A DNA stretch of 64,000 bases from contig JAULSR010000001.1 in assembly GCA_030512295.1 (NCBI GenBank), positions 248,001-312,000 on the forward strand, given 5' to 3'. Below the pieces are notes generated by a model. That model was not told where the DNA came from. It was given only the letters and a program-made list of their open reading frames with translations, and did no database searches. The position numbers and the translations under genes were made by a program. Below, piece after piece: positions 47,080 to 58,894 of this stretch (within the stretch, counting starts at the first letter, position 1; every line of letters starts with the position of its first letter). Origin of the DNA: Bombardia bombarda (taxonomy: Eukaryota; Ascomycota; Sordariomycetes; Sordariales; Lasiosphaeriaceae).

Positions 47080-48549
47080 GAGGGCGGTGAGGTTCAAGGA
47101 GAAGACTGGTCTTTGTTTATTTTCTCAAAGATTTTATACACAGTTGGGGAACGGGTTAGTGCGCTCTGGACTTGGGGAGTTTGGGTGGGGAGCAGGCACT
47201 TCACGCGTGTGGATACTACCTACGTGACTGTGATAAGCACCTACGTGACTGTGATAAGCCATAAGATGTTCAGATGAATACCTGCTGGCGGTCAGCCTGT
47301 ATGTAGCCTTGTAGGAAAACTCTGCGTTGAGTGCGGCGTTGTGTCATCCCATTTTCATCCGGTCCCCTGACCCGTCGTGGTTCTTGATTTCAGCCAGCCA
47401 GCTTCGGAGGAAGATCTTTTCCTTGCAACAATAAAATATCCCAGGTAACATATTTGCATATTCTTCACGTGTGACCTGAATATGATTAGAACTTCAATAC
47501 GCTCAGCACCAACCACTTTTTAGTGAAGTAAAAACAAGCATGACGAGTCCGAGCTGGTCATCCAAGGTATAGATGCCTGTGCACCCGGTGAATCCATCCA
47601 AACTTCACTTGCTAAATGTTGCGGGGGCATGTGCACGCCAGCTGGAAGGTAAATCTTGTTGATGAGTGGGGTTATAGTGTTATTTAGGCAGGCCTACATG
47701 ATTTAATCTTGTCTTTCTTATAGCATACTAAGATTGTCGTTGCCTGTGTGTCGTTCTGAGCCTGAAACTGAGATGACTAAAATGCATTGTATGGGCAACT
47801 TCAAAGCCTCTCAACCTTGTTTATTTCTCTTTCTTGACTAGGGTATTAATGAATGTTTTTGGGCTTTCGAAGTGAACAATTCTGCGTATTCCTTAGTTAA
47901 TATAGGCCAGGCTCACCGACTTCTGAGACATAAGTATTCCGTCAGGACTTGCTCTAAAATGGAGATATATTTTGCAACAGGCTACTGACACGTTTGCATG
48001 GTACTACTAAATACCAGTCTTATACCTAACAATAAGCAAGTAAGGTACTGTTAACTTCATTCTCATGGGTCTCATTTTCGACTTTGGAATGTACATCTTA
48101 GCTTCGGTACTGTGGTAGACAAACAAAGACCACAAAATATCTCACTAGCTTATTAATGAATGATGAGAACCCTCTATTGATTCATGCTAAAACTTCAAAT
48201 AATATGACAAGATTTGTCTTGCGACAAGCGAAGACAAACAGTAAACTTGTGAAAGAAAGAGCCACCGTGCTTTATTATGGGTCCATGCACAAAGAGGTCC
48301 ATTACAATGTAGGATGCTGAAAAGGATGCTTTCCAGGTATTGAGAGCCCAAAAGAAAACTCTACAGGCATGTTTTAAGCGCTGTGCTTGTTAAACAGACC
48401 CAGTTGTCAAGTAATACAATAGGTGGTTGGCATTTTCTCCTTTTCCAAAGGTGGACAAGGTTTACGTAACACAAATGGAGACGCACCAACCAAGCGCCTT
48501 GCTGACTAGATTTGAGACAGCTTTTAGAAACCATCCAATAACAATGGAT
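47080..48549. other. Spacer between C2H2 gene and tRNA
   Basis: About 1.5 kb, A+T-rich from about 47450 onwards, with no coding signal. A direct repeat of CACCTACGTGACTGTGATAAG-like sequence lies at about 47218-47260 (two copies). Confidence 0.5.
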
Positions 48550-48644
48550 AGTCCTGTGGTCTAGCGGTTAGGATTTCGCTCTTATACCTCTTACAAAAGG
48601 CTATTGGTATGCGACGGTCGCGAGTTCAATCCTCGCCTGGACTA
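48550..48644 (+). tRNA. tRNA-Ile (anticodon TAT) with about 22-nt intron
   Basis: The cloverleaf reads: acceptor AGTCCTG with CTGGACT (one T-T mismatch at pair 6-67) and discriminator A; D-arm GTCT-AGCGGTTA-GGAT; anticodon stem TCGC(T) with (T)GCGA; loop C-T-TAT-A; T-arm GCGAG-TTCAATC-CTCGC. The anticodon TAT (48583-48585) is followed after one base by an intron of about 22 nt (about 48587-48608), the canonical position. Intron-bearing tRNA-Ile(TAT) is usual in eukaryotes and reads AUA codons. Internal box A (TGGTCTAGCGG) and box B (GAGTTCAATCC) are good, and a T4 run follows shortly. The isotype is less certain than the tRNA call. Confidence 0.82.
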
Positions 48645-49582
48645 TTTCATACATTTTTTGCTCTTTTCTCCTTTGGGCTTTTAATTACAGGGTCGTTCAC
48701 CAATTGAGGCGCTCGTTCGTCCAACTGGTATTTTTGCCGTCATCAGCAACGAAAAACTAGCTCTAAATTCTGTTTAATTTGGGCTCGGTTATTTTGGTGT
48801 CGTTGTCTGCTGATCGTTGTTTTTCTATAGCTTAATCGTTCTTTTTTAACTGACCCCTAGCATAGGATTCACAGACAACTGGAACTGTCTTTTAATCATT
48901 TGAGCGATAACGTGCAAAGTCACTGAAGTAAAAAGACTAAAAATGCACCTGTAAGTTGCTGACACGGCGGTATGGGACTAAATAAATGCAGTGAGAAGCA
49001 TGGCAGTCGACGACTCACGTCTGGTCCGCCTCAACGGCATTATTTCACTTTGAGAAACCTGTTGCACCTATTATAGCACTCTAAGTTTTCCAAATATACT
49101 TTCAAACTATAGATTCAAGGGAAAAAAAAAGTCAGTCAGACGTGCGCACAAAACTTTCATGAAGCAACAAACCTTGAGCTTGAGTACGGGAGAATAATGA
49201 GTATAAATACATGATGAACAGCGGTGTCCTGGCCTGTTCCCTTCTCTCCTCTTCAATGTATGAAGCGCATGACTGTTTAACACACTTAGCCGCAATACCA
49301 TTATTGTTCTTTGCCTTTGACGACAGCAGACGAGGGCGTTGAAATTGATTATTATCCTTGAAGGTACGGGATATTCTGATGTCGTACTCGCGCAAGCAAA
49401 CATCATCTAACCGCGTTTATAGAGGATAGCCGCGCCTGTTTCTACGTGGTAGTAATTGCACCCGGGTTCGAGTAAAAATGGACGGGTACACATATACTAT
49501 CCTTAGTCACGAGGGTCTTTCTACCCCTGCTCCTTTCATCATTGAACGTATAAATCAAACAAAATAGAGAACTACTAAGTAA
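48645..49582. other. Spacer, no gene seen
   Basis: About 940 nt, A+T-rich, beginning with poly-T runs suited to Pol III termination. Short frames only. Confidence 0.5.
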
Positions 49583-50584
49583 CAACTGCAACCGCCGCAA
49601 CCGCCGCAACCGCCGCAGAATCGGCATGAACCACAGCCACAGCAGCGACAGCAGCAGCGACGACGACAAGCACCACAGCAGCCACAACAGCACATCACTT
49701 CCCAGCAACTTGTAGGTCAGTGACATCAGCAGCAGGCGCCCTCAGGACAGCATCAACAGCTGCAGCCGCAGTCTGAGCTGGGTCGGGGCAATGGGGAACA
49801 ATTGCAACCGACAGAGCCGGAGCGGCGGTGGCGAGGCCAAGAGCAAGATATTCGACATCAAGTGAGGGAAATAGCACGGCGACAGCAGGGGCAGCAGCAA
49901 CCAGAGCCGTGGCAATTCCGACAAAGAATGCAGCGATTGATGTCACAGCAGCAGCTACAGCAGCAGCCACAGTAGCAGCCGCAGCGACAGCATCACTTTG
50001 AGGGCCGGAATCTTCACGCAAATCCAAGAAGGAGCCAGAACCATCACATCCCTGACGATCTTTTGTCCGCCATCGACCGCGCCGGCAAATATTCGCCAGA
50101 CTTCCCTCACCATCATTCCTGTCAAGTTGAAAGCCCGCTCACAATCACCTCGGAAAGGCGTTATGGCAGAATGATACTCTCTGGACTGAGACATGAGCAA
50201 GCGATTAAACCGCAGGATACTGGCTACGTCCGGAACCGGTGGAAGTCAAACGTAGCTGCACCAGAGCATAATGCGCAAAGAACGCCCGATAGCCAAGGTT
50301 CAAATAGTGTGAGCATGGAAATTGCAGCATCAACCAGCTCTGATACGGGTGATACTCCTAACGGCGGCGGCGGCGATGGTTTTGGCTCGGGCTCTGACAA
50401 CGAGATCCACTCTGTCTCTGGCGCTCCCGCTGGCTCCGCTGATGGTAATAATACCACTCCCGATAGAAATGATGACAACGCGGCCATATTGTCTGCTGTA
50501 GCCATGCCGCCGCTTCTATCTAACCCGCCGGCACAGCGCAACTGCCCCTTCTGCAGTCCCAGTCAACGGCGTCAGGCCAGATGA
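49583..50584 (+). pseudogene. Gln-rich protein relic with two in-frame stops
   Basis: One reading frame of 334 codons runs from just after a TAA at 49580 to TGA at 50582, interrupted only by TGA 49721-49723 and TAG 49973-49975. The first 130 codons are Gln/Pro/Arg-rich (QPPQPPQPPQ, RQQQGQ-like, MSQQQLQQQPQ). The rest is complex and looks coding (DDLLSAIDRAGKYSPDFPHH, PLTITSERRYGRMILSGLRHE), ending in a Gly/Ser/Asp-rich tail. Both internal stops are one C-to-T step from the repeated codons around them (CAG, CGA). No family recognised and no intron that removes the stops. A shorter expressed gene starting at 50063 (173 codons) is the alternative. Confidence 0.45.
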
Positions 50585-53500
50585 GAGACACGAGGAGGGC
50601 GATGACACTGGTCATGTTGTGCACTTTTGCGAGGGTGAGGAAGATATTCTGAGAAAGGAGGAGGAAGCTCCACAGCATAGACTTATGTCTTAGAACGGGC
50701 AAACGGGAAGGCTTAGAAAGCACATGGTACAAGAATTTTGCGCTACGAACTGATTACAGCAACTCTGATAGCCAAATAAGAGCGGAGCGGCAGTGCCAAA
50801 GGTAGAGTGGTGTAAGGCAAGTCATTGGAGTAAAGGAAGCAAAATAGCTCTGATGCTAACCGAGGCAGACTGCGAGATTGATAGTCATGTACTGGTGGTA
50901 GTTTTTAGAATAGCATGAATGATATAACACAATTCAAAATCTATGGACGAGTGGGCCCTTTGGGTATATAGTACAGGGAACGCAAACGGGCATTAGACTA
51001 ATGACCAAGGGCACACGTATACACTATATGCGAGCATTATAGCATTTTATTCCTTGCCCCTATGGTCTTCTGACGGCGCTGTGGAATGAAGAGGCTACAT
51101 CAAATGTGTGCTGAAAATAAAGCTAAGGGAGAAGGAAAATACATAAAAGGGGGATCTCGGGGCTTCATGCAAGCCGCGGATGCATGTCTAAGGCTCAGAA
51201 ATATGGATATTGAGTGATGGACCATTCATGATGGTCTTAGTGCTGGGTTTGATATGATGAGCAGATCTGCCGTCGGGAACCAACTACTAGTCGCCGTTCA
51301 AGGGAGGCGCAGGCAAGGCTGACCGGTCGATCAGGAAATGAAAAGATCGTATCCCCCAAGCCTGGAGCTGGTTGCCAAGCTCATCTTGAACCTTGACTGG
51401 ATGGATTGCTGGAGGATGGATTAGCTCATAAGGTAATGTAGTGCTGTGGGAGGCGAACTGTGGCAGCAAATTAAAAGACACAGCCACACGGTGGTGCAGC
51501 CAAAAGGGTGAAGGATGCAACTTCTGCTCTTGCAGTGTTGTGGTGCTGCACGTGACGTTTACAGATGTTTTATTTGATGCTATTCCGAGATGCTTAGCTC
51601 ATGAAGAGAGGCGCAGAGAGGTTGCATCGTCGTCGTCAACAATGGTTCGGCAATTTGTCTTGGACGCTTTGTTCAGCTAGGCTAGGTGGGCAGTGAAGCA
51701 ATTGCGGTCTGTAAACTGCCCTGGGGACATTCGATATTCATGCCTGCAAGGATTGCTCGAAACAGTCGACTTGCCTCTAAGCCAAGCAGTAATAGCATGA
51801 AACTACATACCATCCCATGGTGGCTTGTTTCAATGCTTGACGTAAGTCAGCAAAGAGACAGCTTGCGAGCAAGTGACCTGATTGGTGCTTCATCAGCTCT
51901 GAAGGTTACGGTTGTCACCGCCGAAGATTAAGCGTAAGGTGGTGAGGTGGTCTCGTCAACGCCGTGGTGGACTGGTGTCGTGAGACTTGAGGAGAGTGGG
52001 ACTGTGGGACTGTGGGACTGTGGAACTCAGGAGGCCTCAGTCGAACGTCGAAAATCCACAGCAATCGAAGCATGGAAACTGTGCCTGGTTCCATGGTGGA
52101 TTAGGATGGTGCTGGAGGAGCTAAACCGAGTGGCTCGAATGAGAGACGATGATGAAACAAGCCTCACAAGGTTCGTAGCTTTCTATTTTTGCACGCATTT
52201 CAACCAGTCAAGAGAAGCGCGAGGGCCTGGACCCCACCGGTCCTTTTTAAGTGCCGATGCGCCGCCCCGCTCAGAGCTCTTGCCCCACTCGCTTCTGGCT
52301 TGAGCGCTGGCCTAGCTTCCTGAATGGTCCACTGGGCCCCTTGCCAAAGTCGGCTCATCAACGGCTTTGGGCCGACCACCGACACCGATCCGACGGGACC
52401 GGGAATCCAATCACCTCGCTAGAACTGCGCCTCCAAGCTCCCAGCAGATGCCCTGCGGAGCCCTGGCCGCCATGGGCTATTGCAGTGCCGATCTGCAGCT
52501 CAAGCTTTGTTCCTCAGTTTCTTCGCCCCCGAGCCCCCGTTCGTTCGTCTCAACTTGCCTCTCAGACTCTCAGTCCCATCTGCAGTGGTGAATCAGGAAA
52601 TAGTTAGAACTGCAAAGAAGGAGGAGAGGTGAGATCTCCAGCAGTGTTGGGCTGATGGCCAAAGCTGGGGCCACTTTGCCAGGAGACTCTCACTGGGACA
52701 CGGTGGCCAAATTGTTGCGCGAGGCAGTGCATTGATGCTGAATCCAGTTGTTCAGTTGTACATAAAGTACCTCCATGTATTCTTTTCCGTCTGCAGGTCA
52801 ACGCAGTCAAATTTCATATTGCAGGCGGTGTCGATAACAGGAAGACGCACAACATAGCATTGGAGCTTACGGGGCAGTATCAGGTCTAATACTCCCCGGG
52901 TTTGGAAGCGCTTCGTGGGGACTTTGGTCGCACGAGTGCAATCGAGTTTCATCGGCTCCTTTCTCCAACCAGATTGACACTCTTGCGCTATCGAGCGCCA
53001 GTTGAGGCTGTGTCGGACCCAACGGCACCGTCCAATCACCCGAAGTTGCGAGTACAGGCTCGTTGCCGGGAAGGCCAGCGATGCACCCGCTGCACTGCCT
53101 CTTCTTGAAAGTACCAGACACTTGGCCCGCTTTTTCAGAATTCATTGGCCGTCCATCCATCGGCTTCGACAAGTGTCCCGATATTCCCATCCGCGTTGTA
53201 GAGTCATCGACCAGCTTCCATCCATCCATCCATCCATCCATTCAGTTTGCCAGTACAGGTTACTTGGTGCAACAAACACAACGCCCAGTTGTGCAAAAAC
53301 ACACTCGATGCTCCACGAAAATCAGTAGAGGAATTTTGCACAGAATCGATATTGCTGTCGTCGTAAACAGACTCGTACCTCCAATCAGTAGTTCCTCTCC
53401 TCTTTCTTCCTCGACCAGGGCTGCAACTCACCGCTGCCGTCATCAGCACATCCCCAAGGCTCCTCTCTTCCAGAAGAGGCAGTTGGCTTCGTCATCCTCA

Positions 53501-54168
53501 GGCCGCAGGTGCAGTGCGAGCAGGCGCGAACAGAAGGGAGAAGGAGCAACCAAAAGGTGTTGGGACTTGGGGGAGAGGGAAGGAAGGAGCGAAGGTACCT
53601 CGCTTGTCCCGCAAAGGGCCGCCAGGTGGACAAGTACAGCCCGCCGAGCAAGGTGCAACCATTGCGCCGTCACGCAGTGAACAGGCTATTTCTCCCAGCA
53701 GCCACGCTGATTCGTCCGGCCTGGTCGCTCCCCCCTCGCCCTCGTGCAAATTGCAGGCAATTGGAGCCAGGCTCGCTAGACAGCAGAGTTGGGTCTTCTG
53801 TTGCCCTCGCATTGGATTACGCGTCCCCCCTCCTTCTAGCGACACAACCCTGTCAGCCCGCATTGGCCCGCCCAACCAGACCGAACCAGACAGGTAGCGC
53901 CAAGCTGCTGCCCCTACACTGGTTACGCCCAAACCACCTTTCTTCCCAGGCACCCATAACCAAGAAAATCCCCCATTATTCCCTCCTTCCGAGCCCATCC
54001 CGTCTCTCCGTCCAACTCCCAAACTCAGCATCACCAGAAACACCCCAAATCAGTCCCATCTCGCCCGCGACGACTAGGCACCAAACATCATCGTGTCTGC
54101 CAACATCGCCACCGTCCTGAACGCCAATCGAGCGACGAGTCCGGAAGGGACACGATTACTACAACAAC
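50585..54168. other. Long spacer upstream of the bZIP gene
   Basis: About 3.6 kb. No splice-consistent gene. The last 1-2 kb are CT-rich and G+C-rich, fitting a long promoter and 5' leader of the bZIP gene. Small repeats: TGGGACTG x3 at about 51997-52021, and a CCAT tetranucleotide run at 53216-53243. Confidence 0.5.
53216..53243. repeat. CCAT tetranucleotide microsatellite
   Basis: About seven tandem CCAT units in the presumed bZIP upstream region. Confidence 0.9.
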
Positions 54169-56032
54169 ATGTCAGGATCCATGTCGACGAGCCCGGCTGC
54201 TTCGCAGCCCGGCATTGTTGACCCTTTGGTCGACTCTCTCATCGACTTCTCCGACTACGACAACGCGGTCGCATACCAGTCTCCATCGCTCTCGCCCGCT
54301 TCATCGAGCAAGACGCATTTTGCGAGACCAACAGTCAAGACCGAGGCCAATACGACCTCGCTCCTGTCCGCCAATCAGCCGATGAGCGGGCCCAGCCATC
54401 AGTACGATCTGTACAAGCAGCAGACCGGCATTGTTCCCGGCGCCCTGGCGACCACGCTGGCAGTGAACCAGACCAACTCGCAGATTGGCGGCTATGGAAT
54501 GTTTGGGCTCGATTATGCTGGAATGGGGAACACAGATGATCTGTTCGACTTCAACACGGCCCCGTCGCAGGCTTCAATTAACACGCCCGACATGGACATG
54601 GACTTTGACTCACCCGAAGATACAAGCTTCTTTTTTGACTCTACGGTTAATCCCAGCTCGCTTGGCGGACAGGAGCCCAGCAGCCTCCCGTCGCCCCCGG
54701 GTCTTGCGACCCCGACGAGCAATGTCGGCCGCCTTTGGCCCGGCGCGCATCAACAGGCCGCCATGGCCAAGGCTCATCAGCAGCAGCAACAGCAGCAACA
54801 ACAGCAGCAGCAGAGGCAGCAAAGAGCACAAAGTCTTCAGAGCCAGCAGAGCCACCAGTCCAGACAGTCGCAAAGGCCCAAGTCTGCCCAGCCTAGTGAT
54901 CCAATTGTGGAACAAAAGATTACCCAGCTCCTCAACTCGATGCGCGCCAAGCCATCCATGAACGATGGTTCTGACGATATGCCTCACCTCAACATATCTC
55001 GCCCAAAGAAGGACGAGGACGATATGGACGAGGATGAAAGGCTTTTGGCCAGTGAAGAGGGCAAGAAGCTCAGCAGCAAGGAGCGTCGTCAATTGCGAAA
55101 CAAGGTTTCCGCTCGTGCCTTCCGGTCTCGGAGAAAGGGTTAGTATTGTCCAAACTCCATCTCATCTCTCATCAATAATGCTAACTTGTATAACAGAATA
55201 CATCACACAACTCGAAGCTGAGATTGCAAACAAGGTGACTGAGAATGGCGATCTGCGTGCTCAGAACCGCGCCCTTGTCGATGAGAACAAGCGCCTCACG
55301 GACTTGACCCGCATGCTGCTCTCTTCGCCATCCTTCTCCGACTTCCTTGACCAGTTGAGCTCCAACCCCCAGCAGCTTGCTCAAGCGCAGCAGCCTGTAC
55401 AGCCTCAACAACGCCAGGAGGCGGCCCGCCAAGTGCCCAAAGATGCGAACCCCTACGCCGCTCAACAGCAGATGCAGCATCAGCAGATCGGCCTCGCCAT
55501 GATTCCCGAACAGAACATGGACTTCTCCATGCTTAGCATGGAGCCTATCGACGGCTTCAACTACCAGCCGCAGGTTTTCACTGTGCTCGAAACCCCTTGC
55601 CCCACGCTCGATGCTGCTATCTTGTCAGGCAAGGCGTCCAACTTCATGGGCCAGAAGTTCGACTCCGACGAGGAGAAGGTCGACATGCCCGTTATTGAGC
55701 GTCCTGTCGTTGTTGAGAAGGTTGAGGCTCCAGCTTTCGCGTCCGCACCGGTGGATGAAGAGTTTGAGAGTAACCCGTCCTTCGCGCTGTATCACGACGC
55801 GCCAACTGCGCCGGCATCGTCTAAACCCCTCAACCTCGATACTGAGACCTTGTCCGATATTGACATACTCGGCGGTCTCGAGCTAGGGAAAGTACTTGAG
55901 CGGTTCGAGTTGATCAGTATCTCAGAATCTGACCATTTTGCCACCATGGCTATGGCGAGAGTGCAACACATCAGTTCACATCTTGCTCAAGGTGTGATGG
56001 CAAGACTGGAGGCGTTGACAAGTGACTTGTAA
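54169..56032 (+). CDS. bZIP transcription factor
   Basis: Two exons, 54169-55138 and 55197-56032 (branch TGCTAACT, acceptor AACAG), 601 residues. The basic region KERRQLRNKVSARAFRSRRK carries the bZIP N-x7-R signature and is split from the zipper by the intron at the usual place. The zipper follows (EYITQLEAEIANKVTENGDL, then a leucine/asparagine heptad series through RLTDLTRML). The N-terminal 300 residues are disordered and acidic/Pro/Ser-rich with a short aromatic block (GGYGMFGLDYAGM) and a polyglutamine tract; the C-terminal half is another low-complexity region with a conserved end. Nuclear, binds DNA as a dimer. The overall shape is that of a conserved Pezizomycotina bZIP family; I do not assign a gene name. 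The start chosen is the first ATG of the open frame. Confidence 0.95.
54778..54815 (+). repeat. CAG/CAA polyglutamine tract
   Basis: Mixed CAG and CAA codons encode about 12 consecutive Gln, then QQ separated by Arg, in the bZIP activation-type region. Mixed codons suggest it is fairly stable. Confidence 0.9.
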
Positions 56033-57151
56033 TGGGTTACTGCGATCTCTCCTTACACCTCATCTATCTTTTCGTTGTGCATATGGATCAAGACCGTTGT
56101 CCGCTTTCTTACTACTATAATTCCCTTTTATTATCTGGCGTTAGGGTAGGGGACACTGAGCTGGAGCGGCTATCTATCACCCACTGACCACTGCACTGGT
56201 TTAAAAATGGTGGGATGAGTTTTCTTTGCGATTTCTTTTTATTATTTATGGCTTCGCCATAACTAGCTGCAGAAAGGCCCGTCAACGGATGTTTTGGCTA
56301 TTCCTCTTTTCTTCTCTAAGGAAATTTTGCCTCTATGGGGTGGGTCGTCGGTGATGATTGAATGATGGGCTGCAGTTGCGGGCAGCGAACGAGAAAGCCG
56401 GCGATGGAAGATGGACGCAGGTTGCCGTAGAGGAATGCGCCACTGCTCTGGTTTTCTCCTTTTTTTCTTTTTCTTTGTATTAGATGGATGGATCGACTGG
56501 GATGGGATGGACGGAGCAGGTTGCCCCCCTCTTACTTAGCTAGATACTTGGCGATCAAATCATCATCTGCCTAAGCCGATAGGTGAATACAAAAAGATTA
56601 AACTATGTATATATTCCTAGTTGAGATATCCTTGTGACATGATTTGCGCGTGCTAATGCAACAACGCCTTTACAATAGGTCTGTGTTGTTTAAACAACAT
56701 CAGCTAAATTAGCAGTAAAGTGGGTTCGAATATTGGTACAGCGGAACAAACATCAAAAAGGGGGCAAACCTAGTTGAGTCACCTCTTGTGATAGCACCCG
56801 AAGAGTAGAGGGAAGTTTATTGCTCCAAATTTACCTCGAGACCATTTTCATCTATCTACTCCACGTGATCAATGTTTATGCAAGACTACTACTCTCTATA
56901 AAGGAGCAAAGGAAATTGTCATTGAGCCAATATACGAAACTATCTAACACTGCTAGTGACCAACACAAAAAGGCACCCGCCTTGCCCTTTAGCACCAATC
57001 AATCGTCGATATACAACAGTAATGATCCATCCAAACAAACAAACAAGGAGCTTACAAACCCGAGAAATACAAGATCCTATCACAACCACCTCAAACCCAG
57101 CCCGGTATACAAAAGAAACTCGAGACAACAAAAACAGTAAAAAGTTCTCCC
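56033..57151. other. Convergent 3' region between bZIP and C2H2 factor genes
   Basis: About 1.1 kb, T-rich 3' flank then A+T-rich sequence; no coding signal. Confidence 0.6.
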
Positions 57152-58894
57152 TCACGCAGAAAACACACCGCTAACCCCATCGCCATCAGACGAGGTATAA
57201 AACCCCGAGTCGGTGTTGAGAGCGGACATGCCGCAATCGTCTACCCCCTCCACAGGAGCGAGCATAGTCGTGCTCGCCGCCTCTGCAGTAATAATAGGGA
57301 CAGGGGGCATCATAAACGGCTCTATATCAATCTCCCCGTTCGGCCCAAAGAAATCGCCGAAATCGCCAATGATGGGGTCGTCCAGCACCACATTCCACAC
57401 ATCGCTGTATTGCTGAGACTGCAGTTTCGGCTGCTGCTGCTGTGGTTGGTGCAGAAACTGGTGGTCGTGGTGGTCGTAGAGATTTGCCCCTCCGTCATCA
57501 TAGCCGTAGCCGTCATCGTTGTCGTCCTCTTCCCGCTGCTGTCCAGAGCTCTTGGTGAAGGACGTCGACGATACCTGCGCCTGCTCGGCGCGGTACTGCC
57601 ATGTGCGGAGGAGGCGATTCTGTACGTCCTTGAAGATCTCGCTGGCCTTGACGTTCATTGTGTCCTGCACGTGGCGGAACATCTTCTCCACTTCATGCTC
57701 GAAGATGGGCTTCATCAGCCGGGGGAGTTCGCGGCGGAGGTACTCTTTGCATTCCTTGTAGTCGTCAAAATCTCGGAATGAGCTGCTGCTGCTGCTGCTG
57801 CTGCTGCTGGGTTTGCCATTCGGGCTGGTTGCCGACGTGTCATCGTCGTTGTCTTCGGTTTTGGTGAGGGAGGAACGTGAACTGCCGTCTTCTGCAGTTG
57901 TGGTATCATAGTCTGTAGCGGGTTTAACATTGCGTTAGCCAGGGCTGGTGGAAACACATCAGGGGACGGATGGAACGGTGGTTTGTGTTTTTGACTTTGT
58001 GGTTATCGTTATGAATACGGATATGGATATGGATACGGGTATAGATATGCCGAGACTGAACACGTACAGGGAGATGGGATATGCCCATCCTTGTCCTTCT
58101 CCTTGCCGTTGCCGTTGCTATCATCGTCTTTATCAGACTCACTGGGAAAGATGACGCGATACATTTCACGCCACTTCTCCTCATCGGAGCAGTTGGCCTT
58201 GGCCCGTTGACGCAACGTGATCTCCTGCTCGTCGTTGATCGCTTCAGGGACGTTGACCTTCTCCAACCGACAGGGCGTTTCGGCACGCTGGTGGCGTTTG
58301 AGATCATCGTTGCTATCGAATCTGTCTAAGCAGCGCGGACAGACATTCTTGAGCGTGTGCCGACGGTAGATGTGTTCCCTGTGTGACGATGAAGTTAGAA
58401 CCATCAGATATGGGAAGATATAGACGCAGTTGGTGTTGAGACAGGCAACATGTGACTCACTTGACACGATGTACATCCGTCCACCCAGGCCCGCAGCATG
58501 TCTTGACGCTCTTGTACCTGGCTGGATCATGCTTCGAGAAGGGACAAGCAAATCGTCGACGGGGAGCTGCCGGTACAGCAGCCACCGGTTCGCTGCGTCT
58601 CAAACGCTTCTTTGTGTTCTTGGGATTGACGCCGCCACTCCCCTTGTCAGCACCACCACCGCAGCAGTCCTCAACAGCGCTGTCCTGATCATCACTCGCG
58701 CGTGCCCGCTTTCTTCGCCCGCCGCTGCTACCGCTACCGCCCTTCCCAGGCTGCTGATCTAAAAGTGTAGTGTCAAGCCATTTGTTCAAGTGGCTTTCGA
58801 AGATAGCCATAGATTTGGCCACAATCGCTTTCTTTCTTCTGCTCACGAGGCTCTCTGCAGGTGGAAGATTACTGCCTGAGTCGTATGAGTCCAT
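57152..58894 (-). CDS. Fungal C2H2-type transcription factor
   Basis: Three minus-strand exons, 58894-58461, 58378-58068 and 57912-57152, in phase, 501 residues. The core spans the first intron: FACPFSKHDPARYKSVKTCC, then GPGWTDVHRVKEHIYRRHTL, then CPRCLDRFDSNDDLKRHQR. This is the conserved zinc-binding block of a well-populated fungal family in which a C-C-H-H set is followed by a second finger. Before it is a Lys/Arg-rich nuclear signal (GGRRKRARAS). After it come an acidic linker, nine serines from a GCT/AGC array, a helical segment (DFDDYKECKEYLRRELPRLM), and a Gln/Asp-rich C-terminal region. I take ATG 58894 as the start; an upstream TTG-frame extension lacks a Met. It is probably a transcription regulator; its targets are unknown. 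Confidence 0.9.
57783..57810 (-). repeat. AGC polyserine array in the C2H2 factor gene
   Basis: Nine identical AGC serine codons in a row on the minus strand, a pure trinucleotide array inside the coding exon, thus likely length-polymorphic. Confidence 0.9.

Noticed and set aside
49695..50027. 110-codon Ala/Val-rich minus-strand frame
   Set aside because: It is the complement of the CAG/GCA repeats in the Gln-rich relic and has no start context or membrane-protein logic.
53063..53680. 205-codon frame upstream of the bZIP gene
   Set aside because: Overlaps open frames in all directions, spans a CCAT microsatellite and encodes low-complexity basic sequence; more likely leader or promoter.
54610..55092. 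160-codon frame antisense to the bZIP gene
   Set aside because: Poly-Leu product of the CAG tract read backwards; a shadow frame.
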